NCBI GenBank assembly: GCA_023014335.1
Contig: JAECYW010000017.1
Span: 1,178,001 to 1,242,000, forward strand
Source of the DNA: Galerina marginata
Taxonomy: Eukaryota > Basidiomycota > Agaricomycetes > Agaricales > Galerinaceae
Reading direction: 5' to 3'
Length of the DNA: 64,000 bases
In this document: positions 44,823 to 58,574 of the stretch, piece by piece
Position numbering within the stretch: the first letter of the stretch is position 1
Layout of the letters: each line of letters opens with the position of its first letter
Notes under the pieces: model-generated
What the model saw: the letters and a program-made list of their open reading frames with translations, nothing else
Database searches by the model: none
Told to the model about the DNA's origin: nothing
Translations under genes and position numbers: made by a program

Positions 44823-47800
44823 ATGAGGATCCTTCCCAAATCAAAGAAGGCGATTTCACCGGTTTGTCCAGTTTCATCACGCGTTTATGGTACTAACTGG
44901 ACATCCAGCCGTCCCAAGTCGCTGAACTTATCAACAAACTACTCAACGCCTCGAATGAGCAACTTGTGGAAGTCTTGAAGGATGTGGATTCATGGAAATG
45001 GCCACGGTCGGATCTCAATGCATGGATCAAGGTCCTCAACAAGTTCGACGATCTAATGGATGGGATTATTCGCGAATATAACGTGGATAAACTGCAGCTT
45101 GGTTCCATTCAACCCAGCAACCAAAGAAATTCTTTCAGAAATTCTTCGCTTCGAAAGGCTTCTCTTGGAGAATTCTACGAACAGGAAGACTTTCAGCTCT
45201 TACGATGTGAGGTGTCTTGGTTTCTATAACATCCTTCAATATCTAATGTTTAATCAAGCGATTGAATAGCCTTTTGTCTACATCTGATTTGGATATCCTT
45301 ATCCTGGCGTTGAACCTTCTCCTTCGCCCATCCCAACAATATTCTTCACAGCCTGCTGTCTCACATGCGCTTAGCATCTCCACAGCCAGGCTTCAATCTC
45401 TCGCTAAGAGATGGCCCCATCTACGCGAACATGGAATTGGCCTCGCCGACCTTGTCGGTAATAAACACGGGGGAGCTCTTGGGGCCGTTCCACCAGAAGC
45501 ACGAGAAGTAAATTTCAGTTTTTACAGAACGGATACCTCTGTCGGCGGTGAAAGTGAAAATAAGGTGGAGGATGATGCAGAAACGTCAATTAACTCTCCC
45601 CGAAAGGCGCAGGCTGCTGCACCTGGCTCAAACGCTGTTCATTTGCGTCTTGACGAGTCCACAATTCTGGCACAGCCTCCCATAAATGTCCTGGCTGATG
45701 CTTTGCAAACGCAGTCCGTACCGGAGAGCGAAAGTTTTGAATTGCTCTGTCGTATTCGGACGGCTACCGCGCTCTCAGCAGGGAGGATAGAGGAACGCGA
45801 AAAGTTGATAGTTGTTCGTTTGCTGGCCATTGCCATCTTCGGACATACACACTCGGAATCCCAAGCAACCTCTGCACTTTTTCTGTACGAGCCAGATTTG
45901 ATTGCTCATATCGCAGAGCTTCTTCAGGTCGACAACGGGGTGCCTGTCATTGTGCAGACAGCTGCCATCGCTGCATTGGACGCTCTTGCCAGATATAAGA
46001 ACAAAGTACAAGAAGTGCTTACTTGTGTGAACGCCGGCGTCAACCATGGAATACTCATGGCCCTGGTTCGGAATATGGTCGTAGAAGTGGCCAACCCAGA
46101 GTCTCGGCTTCCTCACGCCTTCGTCGAGGCTTTATTGTCATTTATAACTTATATTGCATCACACGCTTCGGGAGGCAATATGGTTGTGGGTGCTGGCTTG
46201 ATACCTCTTCTCATTCAAATTATGGAGAACAGATATCCTCTTCGGCTTCCCGTTATATCCAAGACGATGCAGCTGGTCGACAACGTCCTTTACAGCTTCA
46301 CCAATGCATTTAGCCTCTTTTGTGCTTCCCGTGGCGTTGATGTTCTCGTGGAGAGAATCGAGGTTCGCTTATTTTCATATCTTTAAACATTAAGCTGATT
46401 TTTTCAACAGTATGAGGTTGACCTAGATATTAAGGACTATGCTACCCAGTATCAATTGTGTGCGATCTCAGGAACCGGTACGTTATCTTTTTCTCTATGT
46501 GAGCAAACCTTCGTTATCATCATTCTAGGGGAGCTTCCAATTCAGCGCATCGCTGTTCTCAAACATATTCTGCGATCCATGCATCGGATGATGCAATCTT
46601 CTGGTACTGCAGAGGGTCTTCGTGGGCTTATCGATATGTCACTCCTGAAGTCCATTGAGAAGATTTTCGAATATCGTGGTCTCTTCGGTCCCAACATCTT
46701 TCCGCTTGGTAGGTCGCATCCTTTTCTCTCTCCATGCAATGGCGTGTTTATGGCTCTCCAGCGATCAACATCATGTCGACTTTTGTTCACAATGAACCAA
46801 CATCCCTCACCATCATTCAAGAAGCCGGTTTACCTGAAATATTCTATAAAGCCATAGAAATTGGTATTGAGCCAGCGATCGAGGTATATCCAAGGGGTTT
46901 TTATTTCGTTTTTGCAATGTTGTATCTAATTTGCTCTTCATCAGGTTGTCCAATCGATACCAAACGCCATCGGAGCTCTATGCCTGAACGAAGCTGGTCA
47001 AGCACTTTTGTCAAAACGACCGAGCATTATACCAGCGATATTCTCGATCTTTACCTCCGAGCGACACCTCAGGGTCTTGATCGACAAGGAAAACGCCGTT
47101 ATCATTGGGACGGCTGTTGATGAACTCATTCGGCACCATCCTTCTTTAAAGACTCCTGTTTTCGAGGCACTGAAGTCAACCCTAAGTCGTGTTGAAGACC
47201 TTGGGATGTCTTACGTTCCACTCACAAGTATCAAACGTTGGTATCAATTGATCCCCATTACCTCTGCTCTCTCTGCGGATGACGATATTACAATGCAAGA
47301 TGCAGATCAGTTAAACCGTCCGGAGGAAAATATAGCCGAAATAGGCGCAGAAGTCGCAGATGATGATAACGAAGAGGATGACATCAATTCTAAAACCCAC
47401 GATAATATTGTGGTTTCTTACATCGACATTGTTGGCAGAGTAAGTGCCGGTTTTATTTTTACTATTATAGGGCTTTATTTGCTAACTCATACTCACAGTT
47501 TTTAGAAGGATTCTTTCAGCATCCTCCTCATTGCAAAGACTTTGTTGCCACTACCGACGGCCTTCAGCAGTTCGGAAGGCTAACCGCTCTTCCATGTTTA
47601 CCCTATGATTTTGCAAATAGCGTGGCGTCTGATTCGATGGTACAGGTGTTACGCACAATGACCGAAGTTGCCACAAGCGAAACCTTAGTTCATTTGGCGG
47701 AAATAGTCAGACAATCTCTCCACGATTCCCGATTCTTTTGGAATCCTGTCGAAGAACCTTCCAAACTGCTACCTTACGTCGATCTCCCAAGTAAGTCTCT

Positions 47801-50800
47801 TCTCCAACAAAGCACGCCCTATGTTTCCTAATCAATTATGATGACAGTCGATGATGATACATTGGCCCAGCAGCATTTCAGAAGTCTGGTTACTCTACAT
47901 ATTCGCATCACCCTACTTTCAGACGTTTTTGCCACCGCTGGCCAAGCTCAAGGCAGGTCGGCTATCGGGCTCCTGCAAACTCTGATGAACAAGACCCCAC
48001 TGCAAGTCTTGACCGATTTGGGTGCCCTTCATCGTGCAAGCATTTGGGAAAACATCGCTCTTAATATTGGTCTGGCTTCGAAAGGGATTGAACTTCAACT
48101 GAGCGCTGGCTCTTCTCCGTTAGAAGGATCTCCCAACCAGACAATCACGGATTTGCCCAATGTGGATGTGTCGATACATGCAAACGGTCAAAATGCTGCC
48201 AATGGCACTCATGACGAAGATGGGACCACGCTGGACCCTGCTGTTAGCGAGAACATCGAAAAGCACGAGGGTCCACGAGATTGGAATGCATCAGCTCTCA
48301 AGCATATAACCCAAGGGCTTCCGAATGCCTTGTCCCCTTTCTTCCAAGGTAACTTCCTGTTCTACAGCATGAATTGCAGTTTTCAAACTTATTGTTCCAA
48401 GCGATGGTGAAAATGTTTCATGCCCGCCGAAATCCTGATGCAGATCAGAAGAAACTAATAGCGGAATCATCGAAGATTGTTGCTGACATCATGTTAAAGC
48501 ATCTTAGTCTCCAACATTTTGGTACGAAATTTTTTTACATTTATTTATTCGATCTCACTCCTTTGTTAGACGACAAGGCTTCCTTGTACAATTACTATAG
48601 CGTCATATTTGCACTCTTTTCCCTGCTGCTTGTGGATGGTACGACTTTTTTCTGTTCATCTGTACCAGTCACTAAGAGTATACTCCAGAACGTACATCAA
48701 CAAATACTTTGCACACCGTGGAACTCTTTGCATTCTATCAAGCTGGCGGTTTCGATGCCATATCCAGTATTTGTGCAAACTTGACCTCGAGGATAGAAGA
48801 GATTGTCAACATCAAAGAGGAATATCGATCGGATATCGAAAAGAAGGAATTGCTACATGCGTACGGCGCTATCAAGGTTGCTTTGCACCTTTTCTACCCA
48901 GTTGTCTCTTCCAAGCCACTTTTCGAATCCGGTCAAACATTGCTGATCGTCACCCGAGACATAGCGGACACTGAACCAAGTTATTTTGAACCCCACAACT
49001 TCCTTGTCAAGCTTCGCACTGTTGCACTACCAATTGTACGAAAGCTTTGGGAGGCACCATGGCTCATTCAAGCTCCGCTTGGTGTCAGTCGGTATGTGGT
49101 GCGAACTGTACTTGAAATCGTAAACGGGGAGAATGAGGAACCCAAAGGCGAGCAAAACATTGTCGAGGTTGGAACGTCTGGTCCGAACGCATCGCGCTCG
49201 TCGGGTCCAGACGAAGCTCGCATTCGAATTCTGACGGACATGGGTTTCCCTCGTTCAGCTGCAGAGCGTGCCCTTGCACGAACTCACAATAACGTTAATA
49301 GTGCCACGGAACTCTTGCTATCTCATCCCTTCCCGCTGCCCCCCGATCCAGTTACAGAACCGCCTGATACAACTGATGCAGAGCAACCTGTGGAGGTCCA
49401 ATCTGAAGAACCAACGACAAGTGTGGAGGAAATTGGCCAGTCATTGTCATCTGAAAATGCAGAGATTGAAGTTTCTCCTCAAGCTCCGGTAGAGAGTGAA
49501 GATTCAAGTCCAGATATAGTCGTCACCGGGAAGCCCGGAGATGAATGGCGGAAGTCCTTGGACGGAGCTCGCGAGGCTCTGAGGGCGAGCATCAGCAGGA
49601 AATCATTATCGCTCATTGATGAACATCTTTCTCTCCTTTTCGATCTACACATTGCTTTTACGAAGCCCAGCAAACACCAGGAGCAGGCTGTCCGAGATCT
49701 CGTTGATGACATCAAAACTTTCGCCTACGACATGCAAGAGCAGCCCCTTGCCAATCGATGCCGCCTCCTTGCCTTGGTCCTGTGCGAGAAGCCTGCTTCC
49801 CTTGACCAAGAATTGAGGAATACATTGATGGATCATTTACTGGCTCTTTTGTTGTCGAGCATTGATCCGGAACATCCTCCGCGGTGGCTTGCCGCTCACC
49901 TGCTTGTGACCGAAGCCCTTTTCACACTTTCCGACGAACCACGAGCAATAATTCTACCAAAGGAAGGTGAACCTATCCTACCCGAGTCCATTTCTGTTGG
50001 CCCGCCTCGCATTGAAGCCAAGGGAATTGTGTTTGAGTTCTGTCTTCGACTTCTTGCGGTAGATGACTTGCCGGCTGATGAATTGCTGTCGGTCCTAAGA
50101 TTGTTTGTGCTGCTCACTAGAGACAGGGAGATGGCTTCTCAGTTTGTCAAGCGCGACGGTTTATCGTCTCTCTTCAAACGTCTCAGAAGTTCAGCTGTAA
50201 CAGGCGGGTCATCTTACGTCGCCACAATTCTTCGCCATATCGTAGAGGATGTTTCTACAATACAAACCGTCATGCAACAAACGATCAAACGATATTTCAC
50301 CCAACCGCGAGCGAGAACCGTTGATGTTAATACCTTCGCTCGGAACTGCAGCGCAGTTGCTTTGCGTGACGTGGATATCTTCATCGACACCACTAAATCC
50401 CTCTGCCAATTGGAACATCCGGTCTCGCCTTCCCCTCACATAAAACTTCAAGTCGAGTCTGCCACAGAAGAGAAGGCCGCACCTTCGAGTCTTGATCCCT
50501 CGGCGGATATGCAGGTGGACATCCAATCAAACCCTTCCTCGAATGTCCCACAGAAAACCGTGGAGAGTGTGGTTTCGTTACTGGTTACTGAGCTCATGAA
50601 TACGTACAAGCTCATCAATGATGCGCCCCAACCTGTGACTTTCCCTCAAGCTCCCGCTCTTCCAGAAGCGCAACCAGCCGAAGTGATTCAAGCCGACCCA
50701 GTAATCGATCCAGACAACTCCGCAGGGGCAGCCCTCCCACAAGTTGATATCAACGACAAGTATCAGTATATGTGTTTTTTGATGCAGTGCTCGACTGAAC

Positions 50801-53800
50801 TACTTTTCTCATATGACGCTTGCAAAATCGCCTTCTTGTCGTATTCGACTAAGCGTCGAACCCAGCAGACTCCGTCGAAGGAAGCAAACAACAAGTTCAG
50901 AAATGTGACTCTTCATTTCCTTCTTTCGGAGCTTGTGACATACGGCACGATCAATCCATCGTCTGACGCAAAGCACCGGAATAGAGGAATGTTGTGTAGC
51001 TGGGCTATGAACGTGATAGGTGCCCTCTGCGTAGACACATCTTCAGTGCAAGAGATGAAAGAAGTGTCGATGGATCTAGTCTATGTCCGCAAATTCGTCC
51101 TTGAGACTATCAGCCGTGCTATAAAAGAGGCATCGTCGACAGCGGACAACACAGAAACACGATACGGACGACTGCTTGCCCTGGCTGATCTTTGTCATCG
51201 CCTGCTCACTGTCCGAGTGAGCCCCAGTACTCGAAAGCAGCAGGACGACATCCCGACACACCTGGCCAAAATTATGCTGGAGAAAAACTTTGTTGCGGTC
51301 CTCACAACTGCTCTTTCTGAGGTAGATCTGAATTATCCCAATGTTCGCAATTTAGTTGCTGCTATCCTTCGCCCTCTTGAATATCTGTAGGTGTCGATCT
51401 CTTGAGTACTGACATTTGACTTAAAGTATCTGTAGAACAAAAATTGCTATCAAGATGAGCAGGAGCTCTAGCAAGAACAAAGAAGATATCACAAAGGATG
51501 CTAGTGTATCTGCCGACTCAGAAGATGGCGAAGACGATATGGAGGACGATAGCAGGGAAGAAACTCCCGATTTATACCGAAATTCTGCTCTTGGCATGTA
51601 TGCTGGGGTGAGCTTAGCTCATTCATTTTGTTGACAAACCATTAAGCCAGGCTTCGTCCACAGGAAATGGACGATGGTCATTATTCGGAGGATGAGGACA
51701 TGGATGACGAGGACGAGGAGCAAGACGTCGAAATGGAATACGGTGAGGAAACAGCCAGTGAAGACACTTCAGCGTCAGAGTCGGGTGGTGACGAAGATGG
51801 CCTTGACCATGTAACACATGATTCCGAAGAAGGATGGGACGAGGGCGATGACGATGACGAGGAGGACCTGGTCCAAAATCAAGACGTTGATGAAGAAGAT
51901 GAAGAGCATGGAGGTGAGGATGACGATAATGAAGACGACGGAGAAGATGACGACGACGATGAAGGCATGATGTGGGAGGTAAGCCTCTTAACGTTATCCT
52001 TCATGCAAGTAATATTCATGATCTCGTATGCAGGACATGCAGGACGAAGCTGATGGCCTAGGTTTGGCATTAGAAAATATCGATAGTGATCCAGGACACG
52101 CAGGTAATATATTCTCGCCTTCAAATTCCACCCGACTCACGCAAACAATCGTAGTACCTATTCAGGTCAACCACGAGGAGGACGAGCCTGAATTGGCTTC
52201 TGACGAAGAAGAATTTGTGATCGACAACAGTCATTTCCACAATGATGGTATATTCAGTTTCGGTGATGCATTCATCAACGCTGGTGCCCGAGATATTGGA
52301 GGGCTGTTTGTTCATCGTCGACACCGCATCAATGGTACGTCCATAATATTTCCTAGAATACAGCGCAAGTATATCTTCGAGAATAGATCAGCAGCCTTTT
52401 GGGCGATCCAGGAACACGCCTGCAGCTCCAGAGGCAACAACACATCCTCTACTTCTGGACATGTCCGCTGTCAACCGAGCCAACAACAATCAAAACAGAG
52501 GGTTCCGACACAGTCAAAGAATTATCGGGAACGGACCCCCAAACCTTCTTCAGACGATTGACGAGATGCTTGGTCAAGGATCCCTTCAGATGTTGCAACA
52601 AATCATTTCCCATGAAGGTGGAGGTGCAGAAACGTTCCGAATTGAAGTTCCTGCCGGAACGATTCTTCATCACGGTCGACGCTTTTTAGGCACATCAAGC
52701 CGCCCTGAGAGGGCGCCCCGACCTCAAGGCCATAAGCACGGTCGTGAATTTGACCCCTTGCCAACACTTCAAAGATGGGCGGAAGAAACGAAAATTCTGC
52801 ACTGGAGACTTTGTGCTGGAACGTGTGGGGAAGCTAACCAATCACGTTATACTGGCAATGTTACCAGCTGCTTTGGAGGCTATCAAGGAATCCAGGATGA
52901 AGGAAGAGGAACAATCCAGGCAAAAGGCAGAAGAAGCCGTCAAAGTCGAAGAAATCAAGGCACCGGATGACGGTCAAGAACCCGTGGATGAGGCTACTGA
53001 CAGGGTTATAGTTGATCAACTAGCGCCGCCACCAGCAGAACAGAAGCCGGTTGAGAACGTTGAAATTGTCCCCGAAGCGTCAAACCCAACACCAGTTCAA
53101 GAGTCTCAGCCAGTGCAACAAGACACCGCAGACACGGCTATGGGTGATGTGGCACCTGCTGATGTGGATGCAGAAATGGTGGACGCACCTACTATAGCTG
53201 GTCCTTCTTCTACTTCTCCTGCTCCACCAGAAACGTCGACGGCCAATCCTACTGACGAAACTACGGGTCAATCGTCATCAGAAGCTGCTCAAAATCCACC
53301 GCAACGCGTGACTGTCATGATTCACGGGAGTGCGGTCGACATTACGGACACTGGCATTGACCCCACCTTCCTTGAGGCGCTCCCCGATGATATGCGAGAA
53401 GAGGTTTTGAACCAACATGTGCGGGATCAACAAGCGTCGCATGTAGAAAGACCCCCAGATTCACAAATCAGCTCTGAATTCCTCGATGCGTTGCCCCCAG
53501 AAATTCGTGCGGAGATCATTCAACAGGAGGCCATAGAAAGAGCCCGGCGTCGCAGCGATGAAGCGTCAAGAGGGCCTCCTAGGGAGGCCGCCGAGATTGA
53601 TCCAGCTAGTTTTATTGCCAGTCTTGATCCGACCCTTCGCCAAGCTGTACTTCTGGATCAAGATGACGGTTTCATTCAATCACTTCCTTCTCATATGATT
53701 GCAGAGGCTGGGGCATATCGTGATGAATTACATGCTCGTCCCCTTGCAGCGCGTAATCCTCCGCGTACGGCACCCTCTGGAACACAAGTCAAAAAATACC

Positions 53801-56783
53801 TGCCTCAGCATGATGCTATCTTGCTCCTCGATCGACCTAGTGTTGCGGTCTTGGTCCGGCCTGTTGTTTTTCCCTCAGGTTCTGAAGAAGACCCTGCTTT
53901 TCAAAGTCCTGGTAAATCTATGCGAAAATGCAAAAACGAGGACGGACCTTTTCAACATTTTGCTTGGGATCTTACAAGATGGTACCGCAGACCTTGCGGC
54001 TGTCGACAAGAGCTTTGCGCAAATGTCCGTTCGTAATCGTGATTCCAAACCCCTGACACCAAAAGCCACAGGAAAACAAAAGATTTCCTCTGATTACGTT
54101 ACAACCTCGTCAACATCTCAAATGGAAACTGTCCCCTGACTTGATCGCACAACGATGTTTGGAGGCGTTGACATACATCGTTAGCACCAACGAAATGTCT
54201 TCTTTATTTTTCTTGACAGAACATGACATTCCAGCTGGTCTCCGAAAATTGAATCCAAAGAAGGGAAAAGGCAAGGAAAAGCAAGCTTCACAGACTCATT
54301 ATCCACTTGTACTTCTCTTGAATCTTCTTGATCGCCAAAGCCTTCTTCGAACCCCTTCCATTCTTGAATCGGTGGTCGGTTTGCTCGCGACAGTCACTCG
54401 CCCATTAACGAGTTTGAAAGACCAAACCAAAGCTCCCGAAGGAGAATTATCAACTCTAACTCAGGATCTTCCTGTTGAAGCAGCACCGGATGGTGCGACA
54501 TCTGAAATCCTTCCTCCTTCCGACAGCACCGCTTTGACTCATTCCACGGAAAATATTCTATCAGCTGTTGCCCCACCGGCAGGTAAGCATTACAAGTTTG
54601 CCGTCTTCAACGTCAAAGTGAAAATTGCTTCCTAGCCGATTCTAGTCAGGCGCCTCCAGTCCCACCCGATGCACCAAGTTCAAGTAAAGCGCCCGTCGAA
54701 GTCAATGAAGAAAAAGTATTGCTTCCACATCCACCCCAAATTCCTAATACAACACTCCGGCTCATCGTCAACATTTTGACCATTGGTGATTGTTCTGGAC
54801 GAACATTCCAGCAAAGTTTGGCGCTAATTCAGCATTTGTCCTACGTCCCTGACTCTCGTGACGTTATTGCCCATGAGCTGAAGGCCAAGGCTCAAGAGTT
54901 TGGGCAGACCCTGTATTCGGATTTGGACGAGCTTGCTGTTGCTCTGCAGGAATCTAATAGTAACACCACGACCAGCTCAGTCGCTACTAAATTTTCGCCA
55001 GCTTCTTCCACACAGGCAAAATTACTTCGCGTCCTCAAGACCATCGACTACATGTACACACCTAAACCTCCCTTAAACGGGAATATCCAAGCCGCGACGG
55101 CAGACGACATCGAAAAGGTCCAAGCTATTTACGAATCGTTCCGGTTTACTCCTCTATGGCGTAGACTCGGGGACTGCCTTTCCCTTATTGACGAAAATTC
55201 AGAAACTGCTCATATAGCCACTGTCCTGCTGCCCCTCATTGAGGCCTTAATGGTCGTTTGTAAGTTTGTGGGCTCAAAAGGGCCAGGCTCTATTCCTCGA
55301 GCTGTACGCGCATCTGCTTCGCCGAGATCTCCGACTACCCCGGGAGAGTCAATGGAAGAGCTCTTCATTTCTTTCACTGATGCGCACAGGAAAATCCTCA
55401 ATCTCATGGTCCGCAATAACCCTTCCTTGATGAGCGGCTCGTTCTCGTTACTGGTCAACAACTCTCGTGTCCTGGACTTCGACAACAAACGGAACTATTT
55501 CAATCAGCAGTTACACCGAAAACCTCATATCAGGGAACACTATGGAACATTGCAATTGAATGTCCGCCGAGCTCGTGTCTTTGAAGACAGCTTCCTCTAT
55601 CTCCAGCGTAAAACCGGAGAACAGATTAAACACGGCAAGCTTAGTGTCCGCTTCTATGATGAAGAGGGTGTCGATGCCGGTGGCCTGACACGGGAGTGGT
55701 TCCAAATTTTGGCGAGACAAATGTTTAACCCCAACAACGCACTCTTCCAACCCTGTGCCGCTGACAAGCTGACTTACCAGCCCAACAAGAATTCTTGGGT
55801 AAATCCAGAACACCTATCCTTCTTCAAGTTCGTTGGCCGTGTCATCGGTAAAGCCATCTATGATGGCCGGTTGTTAGATGCATATTTCGCTCGAAGTCTA
55901 TACCGTCAATTGCTTGGAAAACCTGTGGATTACAGGGATGTCGAGTGGGTCGATCCTGAATATTACAATTCACTATGTTGGATTTTGGAGAATGATCCCA
56001 CTGCCCTGGACCTCACGTTCAGCGTCGAAGCAGACGAGGTCCGCTTTTGCATTGCACACTTTTGGTGCTTTACTAATCTCTTTATTGTAGTTCGGGGTCA
56101 ACCGTATTGTGCCTCTCAAGGATGGAGGAGAATCGATCCCTGTCACTCAAGAAAACAAACGCGAATTTGTGCAATTATCTGCCCAGTACCGACTATATTC
56201 TTCGATCAAAGACCAGATAGAAAATCTTTCTAGTGGATTCTATGAAATCATTCCCAAGGACTTGATCACTATCGTAAGTTCCACCCCTTACAAATATTGT
56301 CTTGCAATTCAATTCTACACTACGACAGTTCAACGAGCAAGAACTTGAGCTTCTGATTTCCGGAACTCCAGACATCGACGTCGATGAATGGCGTGCAGCT
56401 ACGGAGTACAACGGATATACGAGTTCAGATCCTAACATCGTCTGGTGGTGGCGAGGACTAAAGTCATTTAACCGAGAAGAACGCGCGAAAGTTCTCAGTT
56501 TTGCGACGGGTACCTCCCGAGTCCCGTTGAGCGGCTTCTTGGACCTTCAAGGGGTTCAAGGAGTACAGAAGTTCTCAATACATCGGGCATACGGTGAACC
56601 TGACCGACTTCCTCAAGCCCACACATGCAAGTGTCCAATTTTTTTCCAAATCGAATGCTACTAACATGTTTGCCTTTAGGCTTCAACCAAATCGATCTTC
56701 CTCAGTACACATCTTATGAGATGTTGCGCCAACAACTGCTCATGGCTATCAACGAAGGAGGTGAAGGGTTTGCTTTTAGTTAG
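44823..56783 (+). CDS. TOM1: HECT E3 ubiquitin ligase TOM1/HUWE1 (four +1 frame breaks as given)
   Basis: Twenty-one exons: 44823-44861, 44909-45206, 45259-46362, 46411-46477, 46529-46708, 46762-46883, 46945-47439, 47499-47790, 47848-48348, 48402-48521, 48570-48638, 48689-51386, 51436-51607, 51664-51978, 52034-52103, 52155-52334, 52387-54582, 54636-56038, 56091-56273, 56329-56626, 56680-56783; about 3633 residues once four extra bases are allowed for. N-terminal armadillo-like DUF908/DUF913 regions, a UBA domain (RIRILTDMGFPRSAAERAL, about residue 1270), a long Asp/Glu tract (51.6-52.0 kb), ubiquitin-binding motifs (IDPTFLEALPDDMREEVL, SSEFLDALPPEIRAEII) and a C-terminal HECT domain with catalytic cysteine in AHTCFNQIDLPQY at about residue 3600. 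Extra bases lie at 45101-45102, 52802-52803, 53860-53861 and 54133-54136. The cysteine codon is split by a GC-AG intron. Tom1/HUWE1 degrades excess ribosomal proteins and histones. Confidence 0.93.
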
Positions 56784-57026
56784 AACATGTCCGCTACATG
56801 AATTGGGATGAAGCAGATCTGCAGACGGACAGTGATAATTACTCCAGTAGCTCTCAATGTACCATCACCAAACACAAAATGAGTATTCAGTTTACCTGTC
56901 AATGTAAGCCGCATATGCCGGGTATTGATTGGCCGGATCAGAGGTGTCTTAAGTGCCGACATATATTTGATACCAGATCCTCCCTTTTCCCTCAGTCATC
57001 AGTGGACCTGCTGCTTCCTCTTAATC

Positions 57027-58457
57027 ATGCGAGGCTTTGTTATAAAAGAACTAGCTCACCCCTCCAAGATTTCTCTTTCCCATGACGTTCCAGATCCCAA
57101 GGCTGGTCCTGGACAAGTCCTGGTCGACGTATACAGCGCCGGTCTGAACTTTTTCGATGTACGTACTACCACTTTATATGCTAGTCATAACCGAATTCGA
57201 GGGCCTACAGATTTTGCAAGCCCAGGGAAAGTACCAGACTCAGCCCCCTCTTCCATTCATCTTGGGGTCGGAGTTCGCTGGCAGAATTTCTAACGATTCT
57301 CCAATTCCTGAGGGCTGCAACTTAAAGCGAGGCCAACGAGTTTTTGGCGCTGCTCAGGGATCGTACTCGGACAAAGTTGCGGTTGCGATGCAGAATATTA
57401 TGCCTTTGCCCGACAACATTTCATTCGACCAGGGAGCAGGTATGTTGGGTTATTTTGTCGGCATTGAACCCGTCTTCGACTTTCGTCCGACAGGTTTACA
57501 TATTACCTGGCCTACAAGCTATGAAGCCCTTGTCGGAAGAGCCGAACTCAAAAAAGGTACTTCCTGGCCGTTTGATTTATGTTGGCAGAACTCAAGCAGG
57601 TTTAGGAGAGTGGGTACTAGTAACTGCAGCTGCGGGAGGGGTAGGCATTGCCGCTGTTCAAATCGCGAAAGGTGCTTTGATTCGGTCCCACTTTTAAATT
57701 TATAACCATAAGCATCTTGCAGCGCTCGGCGCTAATGTCATCGCTGCCGCTGGCTCCGCAGAGAAAATCGAAGTCGCAAAACGCTTTGGCGGCGCGGATT
57801 ATGGGGTCAACTACTCGAAACCAGGGTGGCAAAAGGAGGTTCTCGCTTTGACCAAGGGACGCGGCGCTGATGTCATTTACGACCCTGTTGGCTTGATTAC
57901 TGGTATGACTCATGCAGACCTTCGAGCTGTCGTTTCTCATTCATCCATCAGACTCCCTCAAATGTATCGCATGGAAGGGCCGGGCTCTCGTCATCGGATT
58001 TGCGGCTGGGACTATTGAGAAAGTAGGCCCTCGCGTCATTATACCCTTTGAAATAGTTGTAACCCGAAACCTGGTGACAGGTCCCCATGAACCTGGTACT
58101 CTTGAAAAATATCTCGTTGATTGGGTTGCATTGGGGTGCCTATACCCGTAAGAATTATCTCGTCCGCGCAAAATGCACCATTTTCTTATCTTTATATCAG
58201 CGAAAGAACCTAGTCGCATTCCCGTCGTATGGAGGGAAATATTCGCGTAAGCTTGCGGTCGCTTTTCATCCATTGTCATTGCTTTAAGTTTTTGCAGTTT
58301 GCTTTCATCTGGGCAGGCGAAACCTGTGATTTATACCGAGGTTTTCAAACTGGAGCATTTGGTCGACGGCTTAACCGCCCTTGAGAAGCGGGAGACTTGG
58401 GGAAAGGTTATAGTCAAAATAAAGGAGGAGGACACAAAGGAGCAGTCTAAGCTTTGA
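57027..58457 (+). CDS. NADPH:quinone oxidoreductase-like protein (zinc-free MDR family)
   Basis: Exons 57027-57158, 57211-57439, 57494-57556, 57600-57671, 57723-57902, 57952-58022, 58081-58147, 58201-58246 and 58298-58457; 339 residues. The medium-chain reductase layout is clear: N-terminal GroES-like part (GFVIKELAHP.. LVDVYSAGLNFFD, LGSEFAGRI), Rossmann fold with nucleotide loop AAAGGVGIAAVQIAK, and C-terminal PMNLVLLKNISLIGLHWGAYT and EHLVDGLTALEKRETWGKVI. The catalytic zinc ligands of alcohol dehydrogenases are absent, so the quinone-reductase/enoyl-reductase branch is indicated. Substrate not predictable. All junctions are in frame; an intron of 43 nt (57557-57599) is among the shortest here. 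Confidence 0.92.
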
Positions 58458-58574
58458 TTGTGAGGGAAGGTGCAAACATGGGTGTGGCAACCGTGCAGAC
58501 TAGTGTTGGATACAAAATGCTGTATTTATTTAAACACTTAGAAACATACAGAAGCTCAGTTAAAATATATAAGT

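Noticed and set aside
31295..56783. Idea of a ubiquitin-pathway gene cluster (ataxin-3, RING ligase, TOM1)
   Set aside because: Unrelated genes lie between them, orientations differ and no shared element was seen; proximity is likely chance.
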